From an uncultured Arthrobacter sp. (lineage in GTDB: Bacteria > Actinomycetota > Actinomycetes > Actinomycetales > Micrococcaceae), in assembly GCA_937873245.1 (NCBI GenBank), contig CALMVY010000390.1, positions 1-28,267 on the forward strand: a stretch of 28,267 bases of DNA. The letters run 5' to 3'. Numbering within the stretch: position 1 is the stretch's first letter; each line of letters starts with the position of its first letter. The position numbers and the translations under genes were made by a program. Positions 7,402 to 15,002 of this stretch are shown here, one piece after another. Below the pieces are notes generated by a model that was given only the letters and a program-made list of their open reading frames with translations, made no database searches and was not told the DNA's origin.

Positions 7402-8175
7402 ATGAGTACGGAAGAGCGCCATCGCCGCATCGGTGAACTTTTACGCCACCGGGAGCATGTGAGCGTCGATGAGCTCATGACCGAATGTGGCGCCTCGGGT
7501 GCCACGATCCGGCGGGACCTGGATGTACTGGAGCTCCACGGCGTGCTCCGCCGGGTCCATGGCGGAGCCCGCAGCCTCGTGCTGCGCGGGGAAACCCCCG
7601 AGTACGGCCAGCGCGAGCTTGAGGACCACGCCGTCAAGGTGCGGATTGCGGCCGGCGTCGCCGCCCTGCTCAAGGACCGCTGCCACGTCTGGCTGGACAG
7701 CGGCACCACGGCCACCGAGGTTGCCCGCCAGTTGCAGCAACGGGACCTGACCCTGATGCCGATGTCGCTGCAGGCGGTCAACGCGATTACCGACGGCGGC
7801 CCGGCTGCCGGCCGGCGCCCCGACCTGCTCGTGCCTGGCGGGAGCCTCGTTCCCGGCGAACTGTCCTTCCGCGGGCCCATGACAGAATCCAACATCCGTT
7901 CGCTGAGGTTTGATACGGCAGTTGTGACGCCCTGCGCACTGAACCTGCGGGACGGACTGCTGGCCCACGACCTCGAGGATGCGGCCGTGAAGCGCGCCGG
8001 TCTGGAATCCGCGGGCAGGGTGATCGTCGCCTGCGCCGCATCCAAATGGAACGCCAGCGCCGTCGCGCTTGTCGCACCCCTGGCTGCCGTGGACGTCCTC
8101 GTCACGGACAGGCACCTGACTCCCGAAGAACTTGCCCAGCTCGCCCAACACTCGGTGGAAGCAGTGATCGTATGA
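7402..8175 (+). CDS. DeoR/GlpR-family transcriptional regulator
   Basis: A 257-aa DeoR-type repressor. The N-terminal helix-turn-helix (about 4-58) has the family text RHRRIGELL...VSVDELMTECGASGATIRRDLDVLELHGVLRRVHGGA. The C-terminal DeoR sugar-phosphate sensor domain (about 75-235) includes the phosphate-binding DSGTTATEVA (Asp99 on). Its effector is probably a phosphorylated sugar or sugar alcohol, as for the family. I chose the ATG at 7402; an in-frame TTG two codons earlier has no support. No Shine-Dalgarno is present, while TAGCAT (7390-7395) lies 6 nt before the ATG, suggesting a leaderless mRNA. Its last codons overlap the MFS start (ATGA), so the two are co-translated and the regulator probably controls that transporter. 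Confidence 0.88.
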   Translation: MSTEERHRRIGELLRHREHVSVDELMTECGASGATIRRDLDVLELHGVLRRVHGGARSLVLRGETPEYGQRELEDHAVKVRIAAGVAALLKDRCHVWLDSGTTATEVARQLQQRDLTLMPMSLQAVNAITDGGPAAGRRPDLLVPGGSLVPGELSFRGPMTESNIRSLRFDTAVVTPCALNLRDGLLAHDLEDAAVKRAGLESAGRVIVACAASKWNASAVALVAPLAAVDVLVTDRHLTPEELAQLAQHSVEAVIV

Positions 8176-9359
8176 CCAAGACGGCAACCCTCCCGCAACT
8201 CAATGCCGCCGCCGCGGCGACGTTCCTGATTTTCGGGATCAACGGGCTGGTGTTCGCCAGCTGGGCCGCCCGGATCCCTGCGGTGACCGACATCCTGCAT
8301 ATCTCCTCGGGGCAGATGGGAACCCTGCTGCTGTGCGTGGCGGCGGGCTCCCTGATAGCCCTGCCCGCCGCCGGCCACGTGGTGGGCCGCATCGGGACGG
8401 CGAATGCCGTCCGGGCCGCGGGTCTCGTCGCCGCCGTGGCCGGCGTCGGTGTGGCGCTGGCGCTGCTGGCGGAGTCCGTTCCCGGGACCGGCGTCGCACT
8501 GTTCTTCTTCGGCATGGGGATCGGCCTCTGGGACGTGTCCCAGAACATTGAAGGCGCCGACGTCGAACACAAACTCGGGCGCACCATCATGCCGCAGTTC
8601 CATGCCGCCTTCAGCGGCGGTGCGTTCCTGGGCGCCCTGATAGGCGCGGGACTGGCGGGACTGGGGGTCGGGCTGCCGGCGCACCTGCTGGTGATCGCCG
8701 CCATCGTCGCTGTTCTGACCCTGTTCGCGCCGCGCTACTTCCTGCCGCACACCCCCGCTCCCGCTCCCGTGGCCGGGGAATCGAAGGAAGCCAAGGGCCG
8801 CTCGGCCTGGACGGATGGACGCACGCTGCTGATCGGCGTTGTGGTGCTGGGCGCGACGCTCACCGAAGGTGCCGGCAACGACTGGATCGCGAAGGCCGCT
8901 GTGGACGGACTGGACGCCACGGAGTCCACCGGAGCTTTGCTGTTTGCCGCTTTTGTCCTGGCAATGACCGCAGTGCGGTTCTTCGGCGGCCGGGCGATCG
9001 ACGCCTGCGGCCGGGTGGCTGTGCTGCGCGCCAGCATGGCTGCCGCGGCCGCGGGGCTGGGTCTCTTCGTCCTGGCCGGAAACCTCTGGCTGGCCACGGC
9101 GGGCGCGGTACTCTGGGGAGCAGGGGCGGCCCTCGCCTTCCCGATGGGGATGTCCGCCGCAGCCGACGACCCGAAGCACGCAGCCGCCCGCGTCTCCGTG
9201 GTTTCCACCATCGGGTACATCGCATTCCTGGCCGGACCGCCGCTGCTGGGCTACCTCGGCGACCTGATCGGAATCCGGCTGGCCCTGCTGGCCATCATGA
9301 TTCCGATTCTGGGTGCGCTGCTGCTCGCCGGCGTCGCGAAGCCCTTGCACGCCAGGTAA
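8172..9359 (+). CDS. MFS transporter
   Basis: This 395-aa protein has about 12 hydrophobic segments and the look of the major facilitator superfamily, closest in my reading to the group with E. coli YbjJ and the FucP-like sugar transporters. Landmarks are FLIFGINGLVFASWAARIP near the start, GMGIGLWDVSQNIEGADVE (about 115-135), and the mid-protein charged loop (about 200-215) between the two six-helix bundles. The start overlaps the DeoR stop by 4 nt. A sugar or sugar-acid substrate is suggested by the neighbouring DeoR regulator only. Its last 65 nt overlap the 3' end of the convergent PAP2 gene. Confidence 0.85.
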   Translation: MTKTATLPQLNAAAAATFLIFGINGLVFASWAARIPAVTDILHISSGQMGTLLLCVAAGSLIALPAAGHVVGRIGTANAVRAAGLVAAVAGVGVALALLAESVPGTGVALFFFGMGIGLWDVSQNIEGADVEHKLGRTIMPQFHAAFSGGAFLGALIGAGLAGLGVGLPAHLLVIAAIVAVLTLFAPRYFLPHTPAPAPVAGESKEAKGRSAWTDGRTLLIGVVVLGATLTEGAGNDWIAKAAVDGLDATESTGALLFAAFVLAMTAVRFFGGRAIDACGRVAVLRASMAAAAAGLGLFVLAGNLWLATAGAVLWGAGAALAFPMGMSAAADDPKHAAARVSVVSTIGYIAFLAGPPLLGYLGDLIGIRLALLAIMIPILGALLLAGVAKPLHAR

Positions 9360-10008
9360 GCAGCCGCCGGGCGTCTCCATTCTCCTGGATGCATATGTTC
9401 TGGAAGAACAGCCAGAGCAGCAGCACCACCGGGACGGCCAGGCACACACTGCCCACCGTGTCTATGAGCCAGTGGGCCGACAGGTACGTGCGGCTGACCA
9501 TCATCGCCAGCACCCCAAACCCGGTGAGCACCCATACCCAGGTGCGTCCCACGAGGAGGGCCACCACCACCAGGAACGCCGCGGTGCTGGCCACATGTCC
9601 CGAGGGGAAGGAGCCGGTGTCGGTCAGGACGATCGTGTTGTCCGGCCGGTCCCGGAGAATGCCGGCCTTGAGGATCTGCGTAAAAACCAGGACGGCGACG
9701 CCGGCGGCAGCGGCGAAAACAGCTGTCTGCGGGCGTCTCCTCACCAGCAGCGCCACGACAAGCAGCCCGTGGGCCACCAGCACGCCCCGGTAGCCGGCCA
9801 CGTTGAGGAAAACGTTGATTCCGTCCCAGAACGGGCTGCGCAGCGAGGCGATCCAGCGGGCCCAGCCTTCGTCCAGACCCTGAAAGGGAGGAAGCCTCAC
9901 GTCTGCTGCCAGGAGTCCGCCGAGAACCACGCCCAGAGTGAGCAGCGCAGTGCTGACCGCGAGCACGCGGCCCGTTGACAATCGCTGGGGGTCCAGCACT
10001 CGGGTCAT
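9295..10008 (-). CDS. PAP2 superfamily membrane phosphatase
   Basis: A 237-aa membrane protein with all three PAP2 phosphatase motifs: K114-x6-R121-P122 (KAGILRDRP), the PSGH motif with His138, and SRTYLSAHWLID (S172, R173, H179, D183), whose His179 is the expected nucleophile and Asp183 its partner. Such enzymes dephosphorylate lipid phosphates such as phosphatidate or undecaprenyl diphosphate on the outer membrane face. The Arg/Ala-rich tail is translated from DNA shared with the end of the MFS gene. The ATG at 10008 has no Shine-Dalgarno; TAGGAT lies 6 nt upstream on the minus strand (10015-10020), so it is a leaderless candidate. It is divergent from a second PAP2 protein. Confidence 0.88.
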   Translation of the reverse strand: MTRVLDPQRLSTGRVLAVSTALLTLGVVLGGLLAADVRLPPFQGLDEGWARWIASLRSPFWDGINVFLNVAGYRGVLVAHGLLVVALLVRRRPQTAVFAAAAGVAVLVFTQILKAGILRDRPDNTIVLTDTGSFPSGHVASTAAFLVVVALLVGRTWVWVLTGFGVLAMMVSRTYLSAHWLIDTVGSVCLAVPVVLLLWLFFQNICIQENGDARRLLTWRARASRRRRAAAHPESES

Positions 10009-10014
10009 CGCCCC

Positions 10015-10020
10015 ATCCTA
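10015..10020 (-). promoter_or_regulatory. Candidate -10 of the PAP2 gene, leaderless spacing
   Basis: On the minus strand this reads TAGGAT and ends 6 nt before the ATG. That spacing would place the transcription start at or next to the A of the start codon. Confidence 0.45.
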
Positions 10021-10114
10021 GCCAACCTGGCGGCCCGGCCGGCTGAATCCTGCTGCCGCAAAGTCCTCCGGCGCCGCCGCGCATATCTGACGGCGCGCCC
10101 GCCAGTTCCGGCAG

Positions 10115-10120
10115 TAAGGT
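10115..10120 (+). promoter_or_regulatory. Candidate -10 of the PAP2-DAGK gene
   Basis: TAAGGT ends 6 nt before the ATG at 10127, fitting a leaderless transcript. The same bases also read as AAGGTGG, a possible Shine-Dalgarno, so the two readings compete. Confidence 0.4.
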
Positions 10121-10126
10121 GGTCGG

Positions 10127-11623
10127 ATGCGGAGCATGCTAAAGAAGGCGCCGGGCCGGTTCGGGAGACTCGACCGGAAGTTGGTGCGTGCCGTGTCCGG
10201 CCTCCCCGGCGGCAGTCATGACGAGTTCTTCCGGGAGCTGTCCGCCGCGGCGAACAAGGGCAAACTCTGGATCGGCATCGCCGCCATCATGGCGCTCTTC
10301 CCAGGGAGGACGCGGCGCGCCGCCCTTCACGGGTTACTGGCTCAGGCGGTGGCCTCCGCGATCACGAACCTCGGCTTCAAGACGTTGCTGCCGCGGGCGC
10401 GCCCGCGGCCGGAACACCTCCCGGCGTTCAGGTTCGTCCATCCCCAACCCACCAGCTCCTCCATGCCTTCGGGACACTCCGCCTCCGCCGTCGCGTTCGC
10501 TCTCGGCGTCGGGCTGGTGCGGCCGGCCGTCGGCGCCGCGTTGGCCCCCCTCGCGGCGGGCGTAGCCTACTCGCGTGTCCACACCGGGGCCCACTGGCCC
10601 TCGGATGTGTTCTTCGGATCGGCGATCGGGGCGGGCGCCGCCATGGTGACACGCAAGTGGTGGCCCGTGCGGCCGCCCTTCCCCGAACTCAGGCGGACCG
10701 CCGTGAAAGCCGCAGAGCTCCCCGAGGGTCAGGGCCTGGCCATCGCGGTGAACACCCTCGGCGGTTCCTACGCGGCGGAGACCGCTGCCGCCCTTCAAAA
10801 AGTATTCCCGAAGGCGTATATAAAAGAGGTTGGCCAGGACGAGGACCTCGCGGAGGAAATCTCCAGGGTGGCCGGCCGGCCCGGTGTCGTGGCCCTGGGC
10901 GTCTGGGGAGGGGACGGCACCGTCGGCACGGCCGCTGCGACCGCCGTCGAGCATTCCCTTCCGCTGCTGGTCCTGCCGGGCGGGACACTGAACCATTTCG
11001 CGCGGGACGCCGGGACCCCCAGCCTCACCGCCGCCGTTACTGCCGCGTCCCGCGGCGAAGCGGCGCGGGCGGATCTTGGCCTGGTGACCGTAGAGCGCGG
11101 ACTCCCCGACAGTCCCGAGCTGCTGCATTTGACCATGCTCAACACCGCCAGCATCGGCCTGTACCCGAACCTGGTCCGCCGGCGCGAATTGCTGCAGCCG
11201 TCCTTGGGCAAGCCCGTGGCCGGCGTCATCGCGATGTTCCGGACCTTTGCCGCCGGAACACCCACCACCCTGATCGTCGACGGCGTGCGGCACAAACTCT
11301 GGATCCTGTACATCGGCCGCGGAAGGTACTACCCCCGCGACCATGCCCCTCTGGTCCGCCCGGTCCTGGATGACGGTGTTTTCGACCTCCGGCTGATCAC
11401 CGCCGACGAATCCTTCGCCCGGCTCCGGCTGCTCTGGTCCGTGCTGACCGGAACCGTTGCCACTTCCCGGATCACCCATCTCAGCGAAAGCAGCAGCATC
11501 CGGGTGGAACCGGGTAATACGACCATGGTCCTCGCGGTGGACGGCGAAGTCATGCCGGGGGTCCGCGGCGTCGAGTTCTCCGTCATGCCCGGCGCCCTGA
11601 CGTACTACTCGCCGGCATCCTGA
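10127..11623 (+). CDS. Bifunctional PAP2 phosphatase / diacylglycerol kinase-like protein
   Basis: A 498-aa fusion. The N-terminal PAP2 domain has K85-x6-R92-P93, PSGH with His117, and SRVHTGAHWPSD (S149, R150, H156, D160). The C-terminal domain (about 203-495) is a diacylglycerol/sphingosine-kinase-type catalytic domain with the ATP-binding GGDGT (261-265) and PGGTLNHFARD (284-294). One half removes and the other half may add a phosphate on a lipid, so it could cycle phosphatidate and diacylglycerol or act on another lipid phosphate. This fusion is known in actinobacteria, but its substrate is not clear to me. The ATG at 10127 is preferred over one at 10136. It is divergent from another PAP2 gene, 118 nt away. 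Confidence 0.9.
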   Translation: MRSMLKKAPGRFGRLDRKLVRAVSGLPGGSHDEFFRELSAAANKGKLWIGIAAIMALFPGRTRRAALHGLLAQAVASAITNLGFKTLLPRARPRPEHLPAFRFVHPQPTSSSMPSGHSASAVAFALGVGLVRPAVGAALAPLAAGVAYSRVHTGAHWPSDVFFGSAIGAGAAMVTRKWWPVRPPFPELRRTAVKAAELPEGQGLAIAVNTLGGSYAAETAAALQKVFPKAYIKEVGQDEDLAEEISRVAGRPGVVALGVWGGDGTVGTAAATAVEHSLPLLVLPGGTLNHFARDAGTPSLTAAVTAASRGEAARADLGLVTVERGLPDSPELLHLTMLNTASIGLYPNLVRRRELLQPSLGKPVAGVIAMFRTFAAGTPTTLIVDGVRHKLWILYIGRGRYYPRDHAPLVRPVLDDGVFDLRLITADESFARLRLLWSVLTGTVATSRITHLSESSSIRVEPGNTTMVLAVDGEVMPGVRGVEFSVMPGALTYYSPAS

Positions 11624-11638
11624 CGGCCGGCGCCGTCA
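11621..11638 (+). terminator. Hairpin overlapping the PAP2-DAGK stop codon
   Basis: TGACGGC (which includes the TGA stop) pairs with GCCGTCA around the loop CGGC, a perfect 7-bp stem. No U-run follows, so it is at best a weak terminator or an mRNA 3'-end stabiliser. Confidence 0.4.
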
Positions 11639-11651
11639 TCCTCCCGGACTA

Positions 11652-11679
11652 CCCTGATTCGACCCTGAATCATCCCTGA
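11652..11679. promoter_or_regulatory. Three CCCTGA repeats at exact 11-nt spacing
   Basis: CCCTGA occurs at 11652-11657, 11663-11668 and 11674-11679, one helical turn apart. The block lies about 40-70 nt upstream of the start predicted from the -10 TAGCGT (11708-11713), where an activator would bind. The NarL-type response regulator encoded in the same operon is the natural candidate. The first two copies also form a TGATTC/GAATCA dyad (11655-11672). Confidence 0.5.
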
Positions 11680-11707
11680 GACCGGCGAAACCGGCGCTCC
11701 GCCTCGG

Positions 11708-11726
11708 TAGCGTGGTGTCTACACCA
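11708..11726 (+). promoter_or_regulatory. Candidate -10 and palindromic operator of the ABC operon
   Basis: TAGCGT (11708-11713) is a plausible actinobacterial -10. It abuts the palindrome TGGTGT-CT-ACACCA (11713-11726), which would span the transcription start. The dyad is perfect over six base pairs per arm. Confidence 0.5.
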
Positions 11727-11756
11727 ACCCCCACTGCTAGGTAAAGGAACGCTTCC

Positions 11757-12701
11757 ATGATCGAAGCACGAGGCCTGACCAAGGTTTACGGCGAAAAGAC
11801 CGCCGTCGCCGGAGTCAACTTCACCGTCGAAGCCGGCCGGGTCACCGGCTTCCTGGGCCCGAACGGGGCCGGCAAGTCCACCACCATGCGCATGATCATG
11901 GGGCTGGACCGGCCGACGTCGGGAACCGTCACCGTCAACGGCGTGCCGTTCGACCGGCACCACGCCCCGCTGCGCGACGTCGGCGCCCTGCTCGACGCCA
12001 AGGCCGTCCACACCAGCCGCTCGGCGTACAACCACCTCCTGGCGATGGCCGCCACGCACAGCATCCCCAAGAAGCGCGTGCACGAAGTCATCGAGATGAC
12101 GGGCCTGGCCGACGTGGCCAAAAAGAAGGTCGGCGGTTTCTCGCTGGGCATGGGGCAGCGGCTTGGGATCGCTGCCGCGCTGCTCGGTGACCCGCAGACC
12201 GTCATCCTGGACGAGCCCGTCAACGGTCTGGACCCGGAGGGCGTTGTCTGGGTCCGCAACCTCGTCAAATACCTTGCCTCCGAGGGGCGCACGGTGTTCC
12301 TCTCCAGCCACCTGATGAGCGAAATGGCGGTCACCGCGGATCACCTGATTGTGATTGGCCGCGGCAGGATCATCGCCGACGCGCCGATCCAGGACATCAT
12401 CAACGGCAAGGGCCGGATCCGAACCCGCGTCCGCACGGACCAGCCGGACCAGCTGATGCATCTGCTCGCCGGCGACGGCGTCTCCGTGGAAATGAAGGAC
12501 AACGAGCTCCTCGAGGTCACGGGCCTGGATCCGCGCCGGATCGCCCGTGCGGCCCTCGACAGCCACGTCATGATCTACGAACTCACCCCGCTGCAGGCCA
12601 GCCTCGAGGAGGCCTACATGGAGCTGACCAAGGATGAAGTCGAATACCACTCGCTGATCACCACGGGCGACCACGCCCCCGTCCCGTCCGGAGGCAACTA
12701 G
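11757..12701 (+). CDS. ABC transporter ATP-binding protein
   Basis: A 314-aa ABC ATPase of the drug/antibiotic (CcmA/NatA-like) subclass. Walker A is GPNGAGKST (34-42), the signature FSLGMGQ (128-134), Walker B VILDEP (149-154) and the H-loop histidine is His185 (SSHLMSE). The C-terminal 100 residues form the usual extension of this class. The start at 11757 has AAAGGAA at good spacing. The permease follows after 3 nt and a histidine kinase/response regulator pair completes the set. Such four-gene units usually export or respond to membrane-active compounds, but the substrate cannot be read from the sequence. Confidence 0.92.
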   Translation: MIEARGLTKVYGEKTAVAGVNFTVEAGRVTGFLGPNGAGKSTTMRMIMGLDRPTSGTVTVNGVPFDRHHAPLRDVGALLDAKAVHTSRSAYNHLLAMAATHSIPKKRVHEVIEMTGLADVAKKKVGGFSLGMGQRLGIAAALLGDPQTVILDEPVNGLDPEGVVWVRNLVKYLASEGRTVFLSSHLMSEMAVTADHLIVIGRGRIIADAPIQDIINGKGRIRTRVRTDQPDQLMHLLAGDGVSVEMKDNELLEVTGLDPRRIARAALDSHVMIYELTPLQASLEEAYMELTKDEVEYHSLITTGDHAPVPSGGN

Positions 12702-12704
12702 GCC

Positions 12705-13625
12705 ATGAGCTCCACCACTTTTGAACCCACCCCGCCAAGCCGCGGCCAGCACAACGGCACTTCTGGCAACACGTCCGGCAACACGGCAATCAGCCGGCCA
12801 GGCGACAGCCTCAGCACCGGCCCGGGCCCCAGCTTCCCTCGCGTGCTGAACTCGGAATTCATCAAATTCCGCACTCTCTTGTCCACGCTGATCCTGCTGG
12901 GCTGCACCGTCCTGGTCGTTGTGGGCTTCGGTGCCCTCTCGGCCTGGGGCACGGGACAGTTCGCCGAAGCCGCGGCAAGCGACCCGCAGGCAGCCGCCGC
13001 GTTCGCCGCCCAGGGCGGGGACCTCGCCGTCGGCGTCCCCACATCCGGCATCGCGTTCGCCCAGCTGATCCTGGGCTCACTCGGAGTACTGCTGATGAGC
13101 TCCGAGTTCACCACGGGCATGGCCCGCTCCACCTTCGCGGCCGTCCCCAAGCGGATTCCGGCGTTCGCCGCCAAGCTGCTCGTGGTCATGGTGACGGCGT
13201 TCGTCCTCACCGCGGCCTCCGTGTACCTGGCGGGCCTGGTATCGCTGCCGATTCTGGACAACTACAACCTCAAACTGGACCTTGCCAGCTCGCAGTCGGT
13301 GAAGATGTTGCTCGTCAACAGCCTCTACGTCGCCGCCGTGGCCGCCATCGGCATGGCCCTGGGCTCGCTGATCCGCAACTCCGCCGGAGGCATCATGAGC
13401 CTGGTCGGGCTGTTCTTCGTGGCACCGATCGCCTTCCAGCTGATCCCCGGCGACTTCTTCGTCGAGGCCCGCAAGTACCTGCCCGGCAACACCGTCGAAC
13501 CGATGACAGCCGTGCAGCACATGCCGGACACGCTGGAGGCCTGGCAGGCCGCCCTGGTGCTGGGCGCCTGGGTGGTCATCCCGGTGGTCCTGGCCGCCGT
13601 GCTGCTGAAAAAGCGGGACGTCTAG
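12705..13625 (+). CDS. ABC transporter permease
   Basis: A 306-aa membrane protein starting 3 nt after the ATPase stop. The first 45 residues are hydrophilic and rich in Ser/Thr/Gly/Pro. Then come NSEFIKFRT and a first membrane helix (about 58-80), a loop of some 35 residues, and five further hydrophobic segments ending in a short KKRDV tail. This is the ABC-2 type permease layout, with one subunit probably acting as a dimer with two copies of the ATPase. No specific substrate motif is visible. Confidence 0.88.
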   Translation: MSSTTFEPTPPSRGQHNGTSGNTSGNTAISRPGDSLSTGPGPSFPRVLNSEFIKFRTLLSTLILLGCTVLVVVGFGALSAWGTGQFAEAAASDPQAAAAFAAQGGDLAVGVPTSGIAFAQLILGSLGVLLMSSEFTTGMARSTFAAVPKRIPAFAAKLLVVMVTAFVLTAASVYLAGLVSLPILDNYNLKLDLASSQSVKMLLVNSLYVAAVAAIGMALGSLIRNSAGGIMSLVGLFFVAPIAFQLIPGDFFVEARKYLPGNTVEPMTAVQHMPDTLEAWQAALVLGAWVVIPVVLAAVLLKKRDV

Positions 13626-13644
13626 GCCCTCCGAGCCCACCGTC

Positions 13645-13650
13645 TAGGCT
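13645..13650 (+). promoter_or_regulatory. Candidate -10 of the histidine kinase gene, leaderless spacing
   Basis: TAGGCT ends 6 nt before the ATG at 13657 and no Shine-Dalgarno is present. It suggests that the kinase/regulator pair has its own leaderless transcript besides read-through from the ABC genes. Confidence 0.45.
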
Positions 13651-13656
13651 CAGAAC

Positions 13657-14988
13657 ATGATCGATGCAGTTGCAGTGAGGGACGCGCCAGCCGGACAGGC
13701 TGACGCGTCCTTCGCTGAAATCACCGCCCGGCGCCGGGGCCGGATCCGGCGCTACCTGTTCCAGCATCCGCGGGCGATGGATGCGGTGGTCGTGGCCAGC
13801 TACCTGCTGCTGGTCATCCCCACCGCGGCGGAATCAGTGCGCGACGGCGTCTGGCCGGTCGCCGTGCTGCTCGCGGCGGCCGCGGCGGCGCTGTCGTTCC
13901 GGCGGAGCCACCCCGTGCCGGTGGTGGTCGTGGTGACGCTGCTCGAGGTCGGGGTGACACTGCTGCACCCGTGGGGCTCCAACGTCTCCGCCGGGCTGTG
14001 GTTTGCGCTCTACGCCGTGGCGGTGGTGCGCAGCCGGCGGTTTGCGCTGGCCACCCTGGCGGCCGCGACGGCCCCGCTGTTGTTCCTGTACCTCCAGCTG
14101 GCAGTCGGCCCGCTCGATGGCCGGCTGCCGGACATGGGAGTGAGCACACCGGAGAACTTCCAGCTCATCACCAGCATTGCTGCGGCCGTGAGCATCACCC
14201 TCTCCAACGTGATTGCCACCGGGATTGGAGTCTCGGTCCGGCAGCGGCGCGAGCATGAACATGAGATTGCCGCCTGGGCCGCGAGGGCCGCGCAACTCGG
14301 GTCCGTCACGGAACGCAACCGCATCGCCCGCGAAATGCACGACATCGTGGCGCATTCACTAACGGTGATGGTGAGCCTTTCGGACGGGGCCGCCGTCGTG
14401 GTTAAAAAGGACCCGGCGCGGGCCGCTGAAGTCCTCGGCGAACTTTCCCGCACCGGCCGCACAGCGCTGGCGGACATGCGGCGCGTCCTCGGCGTCCTGC
14501 GCGACGACTCGGCCCCCGGGCAGGCTCCGCGGGAACCTCTCGCGGCCGGGGATAATCTGGGCAAACTGCTCGAAGGCTTCCGCGCCGCGGGGCTCCCGCT
14601 GCACTACACGCACACCGGACCGTCGCTGCCGGACGACGCCGCGTTCCAGCTGACGGTGTACCGGATCGTGCAGGAGTCACTGACGAATGTGCTGCGCTAC
14701 GGCCGGTCCCTGGGCCGCGTGGATGTGGCGGTTGTCCGGGAAGGATCCACGGTCACCATCGACGTCGTCGACGACGGCAGGGGTTCCGTCGACTCGGGCG
14801 GCCCGGCCGCAGCGACGGCGGCACGGGATACGGCCGGTTCCGTGGGCTCCGGGCGGGGCCTGGCCGGCATGCTGGAGCGGGCCCGGATCTACGCGGGCAC
14901 CGTGGAGGCAGGACGGAGCGGGGATCGCGGCTGGCGCGTGCACGCCGTCCTGCACTGGTACGGCGACAACGAAAGCATGGGCACATGA
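13657..14988 (+). CDS. Two-component sensor histidine kinase (HisKA_3, NarL-partner type)
   Basis: A 443-aa kinase. After about 35 hydrophilic residues there are roughly five or six membrane segments (about 40-195) with very short external loops. This suggests it senses the membrane, a lipophilic ligand or the neighbouring transporter rather than a large soluble ligand. The dimerisation/phosphoacceptor region ERNRIAREMHDIVAHSLTV has His228. The HATPase domain (about 320-440) has the N-box QESLTNVLRYG, the DDGRG motif and a G-box GSGRGLAGM. The stop codon overlaps an ATG of the response regulator gene. The start follows a TAGGCT -10-like element at leaderless spacing. Confidence 0.9.
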   Translation: MIDAVAVRDAPAGQADASFAEITARRRGRIRRYLFQHPRAMDAVVVASYLLLVIPTAAESVRDGVWPVAVLLAAAAAALSFRRSHPVPVVVVVTLLEVGVTLLHPWGSNVSAGLWFALYAVAVVRSRRFALATLAAATAPLLFLYLQLAVGPLDGRLPDMGVSTPENFQLITSIAAAVSITLSNVIATGIGVSVRQRREHEHEIAAWAARAAQLGSVTERNRIAREMHDIVAHSLTVMVSLSDGAAVVVKKDPARAAEVLGELSRTGRTALADMRRVLGVLRDDSAPGQAPREPLAAGDNLGKLLEGFRAAGLPLHYTHTGPSLPDDAAFQLTVYRIVQESLTNVLRYGRSLGRVDVAVVREGSTVTIDVVDDGRGSVDSGGPAAATAARDTAGSVGSGRGLAGMLERARIYAGTVEAGRSGDRGWRVHAVLHWYGDNESMGT

Positions 14989-15002
14989 GTCAAGGGGAAC
15001 TG

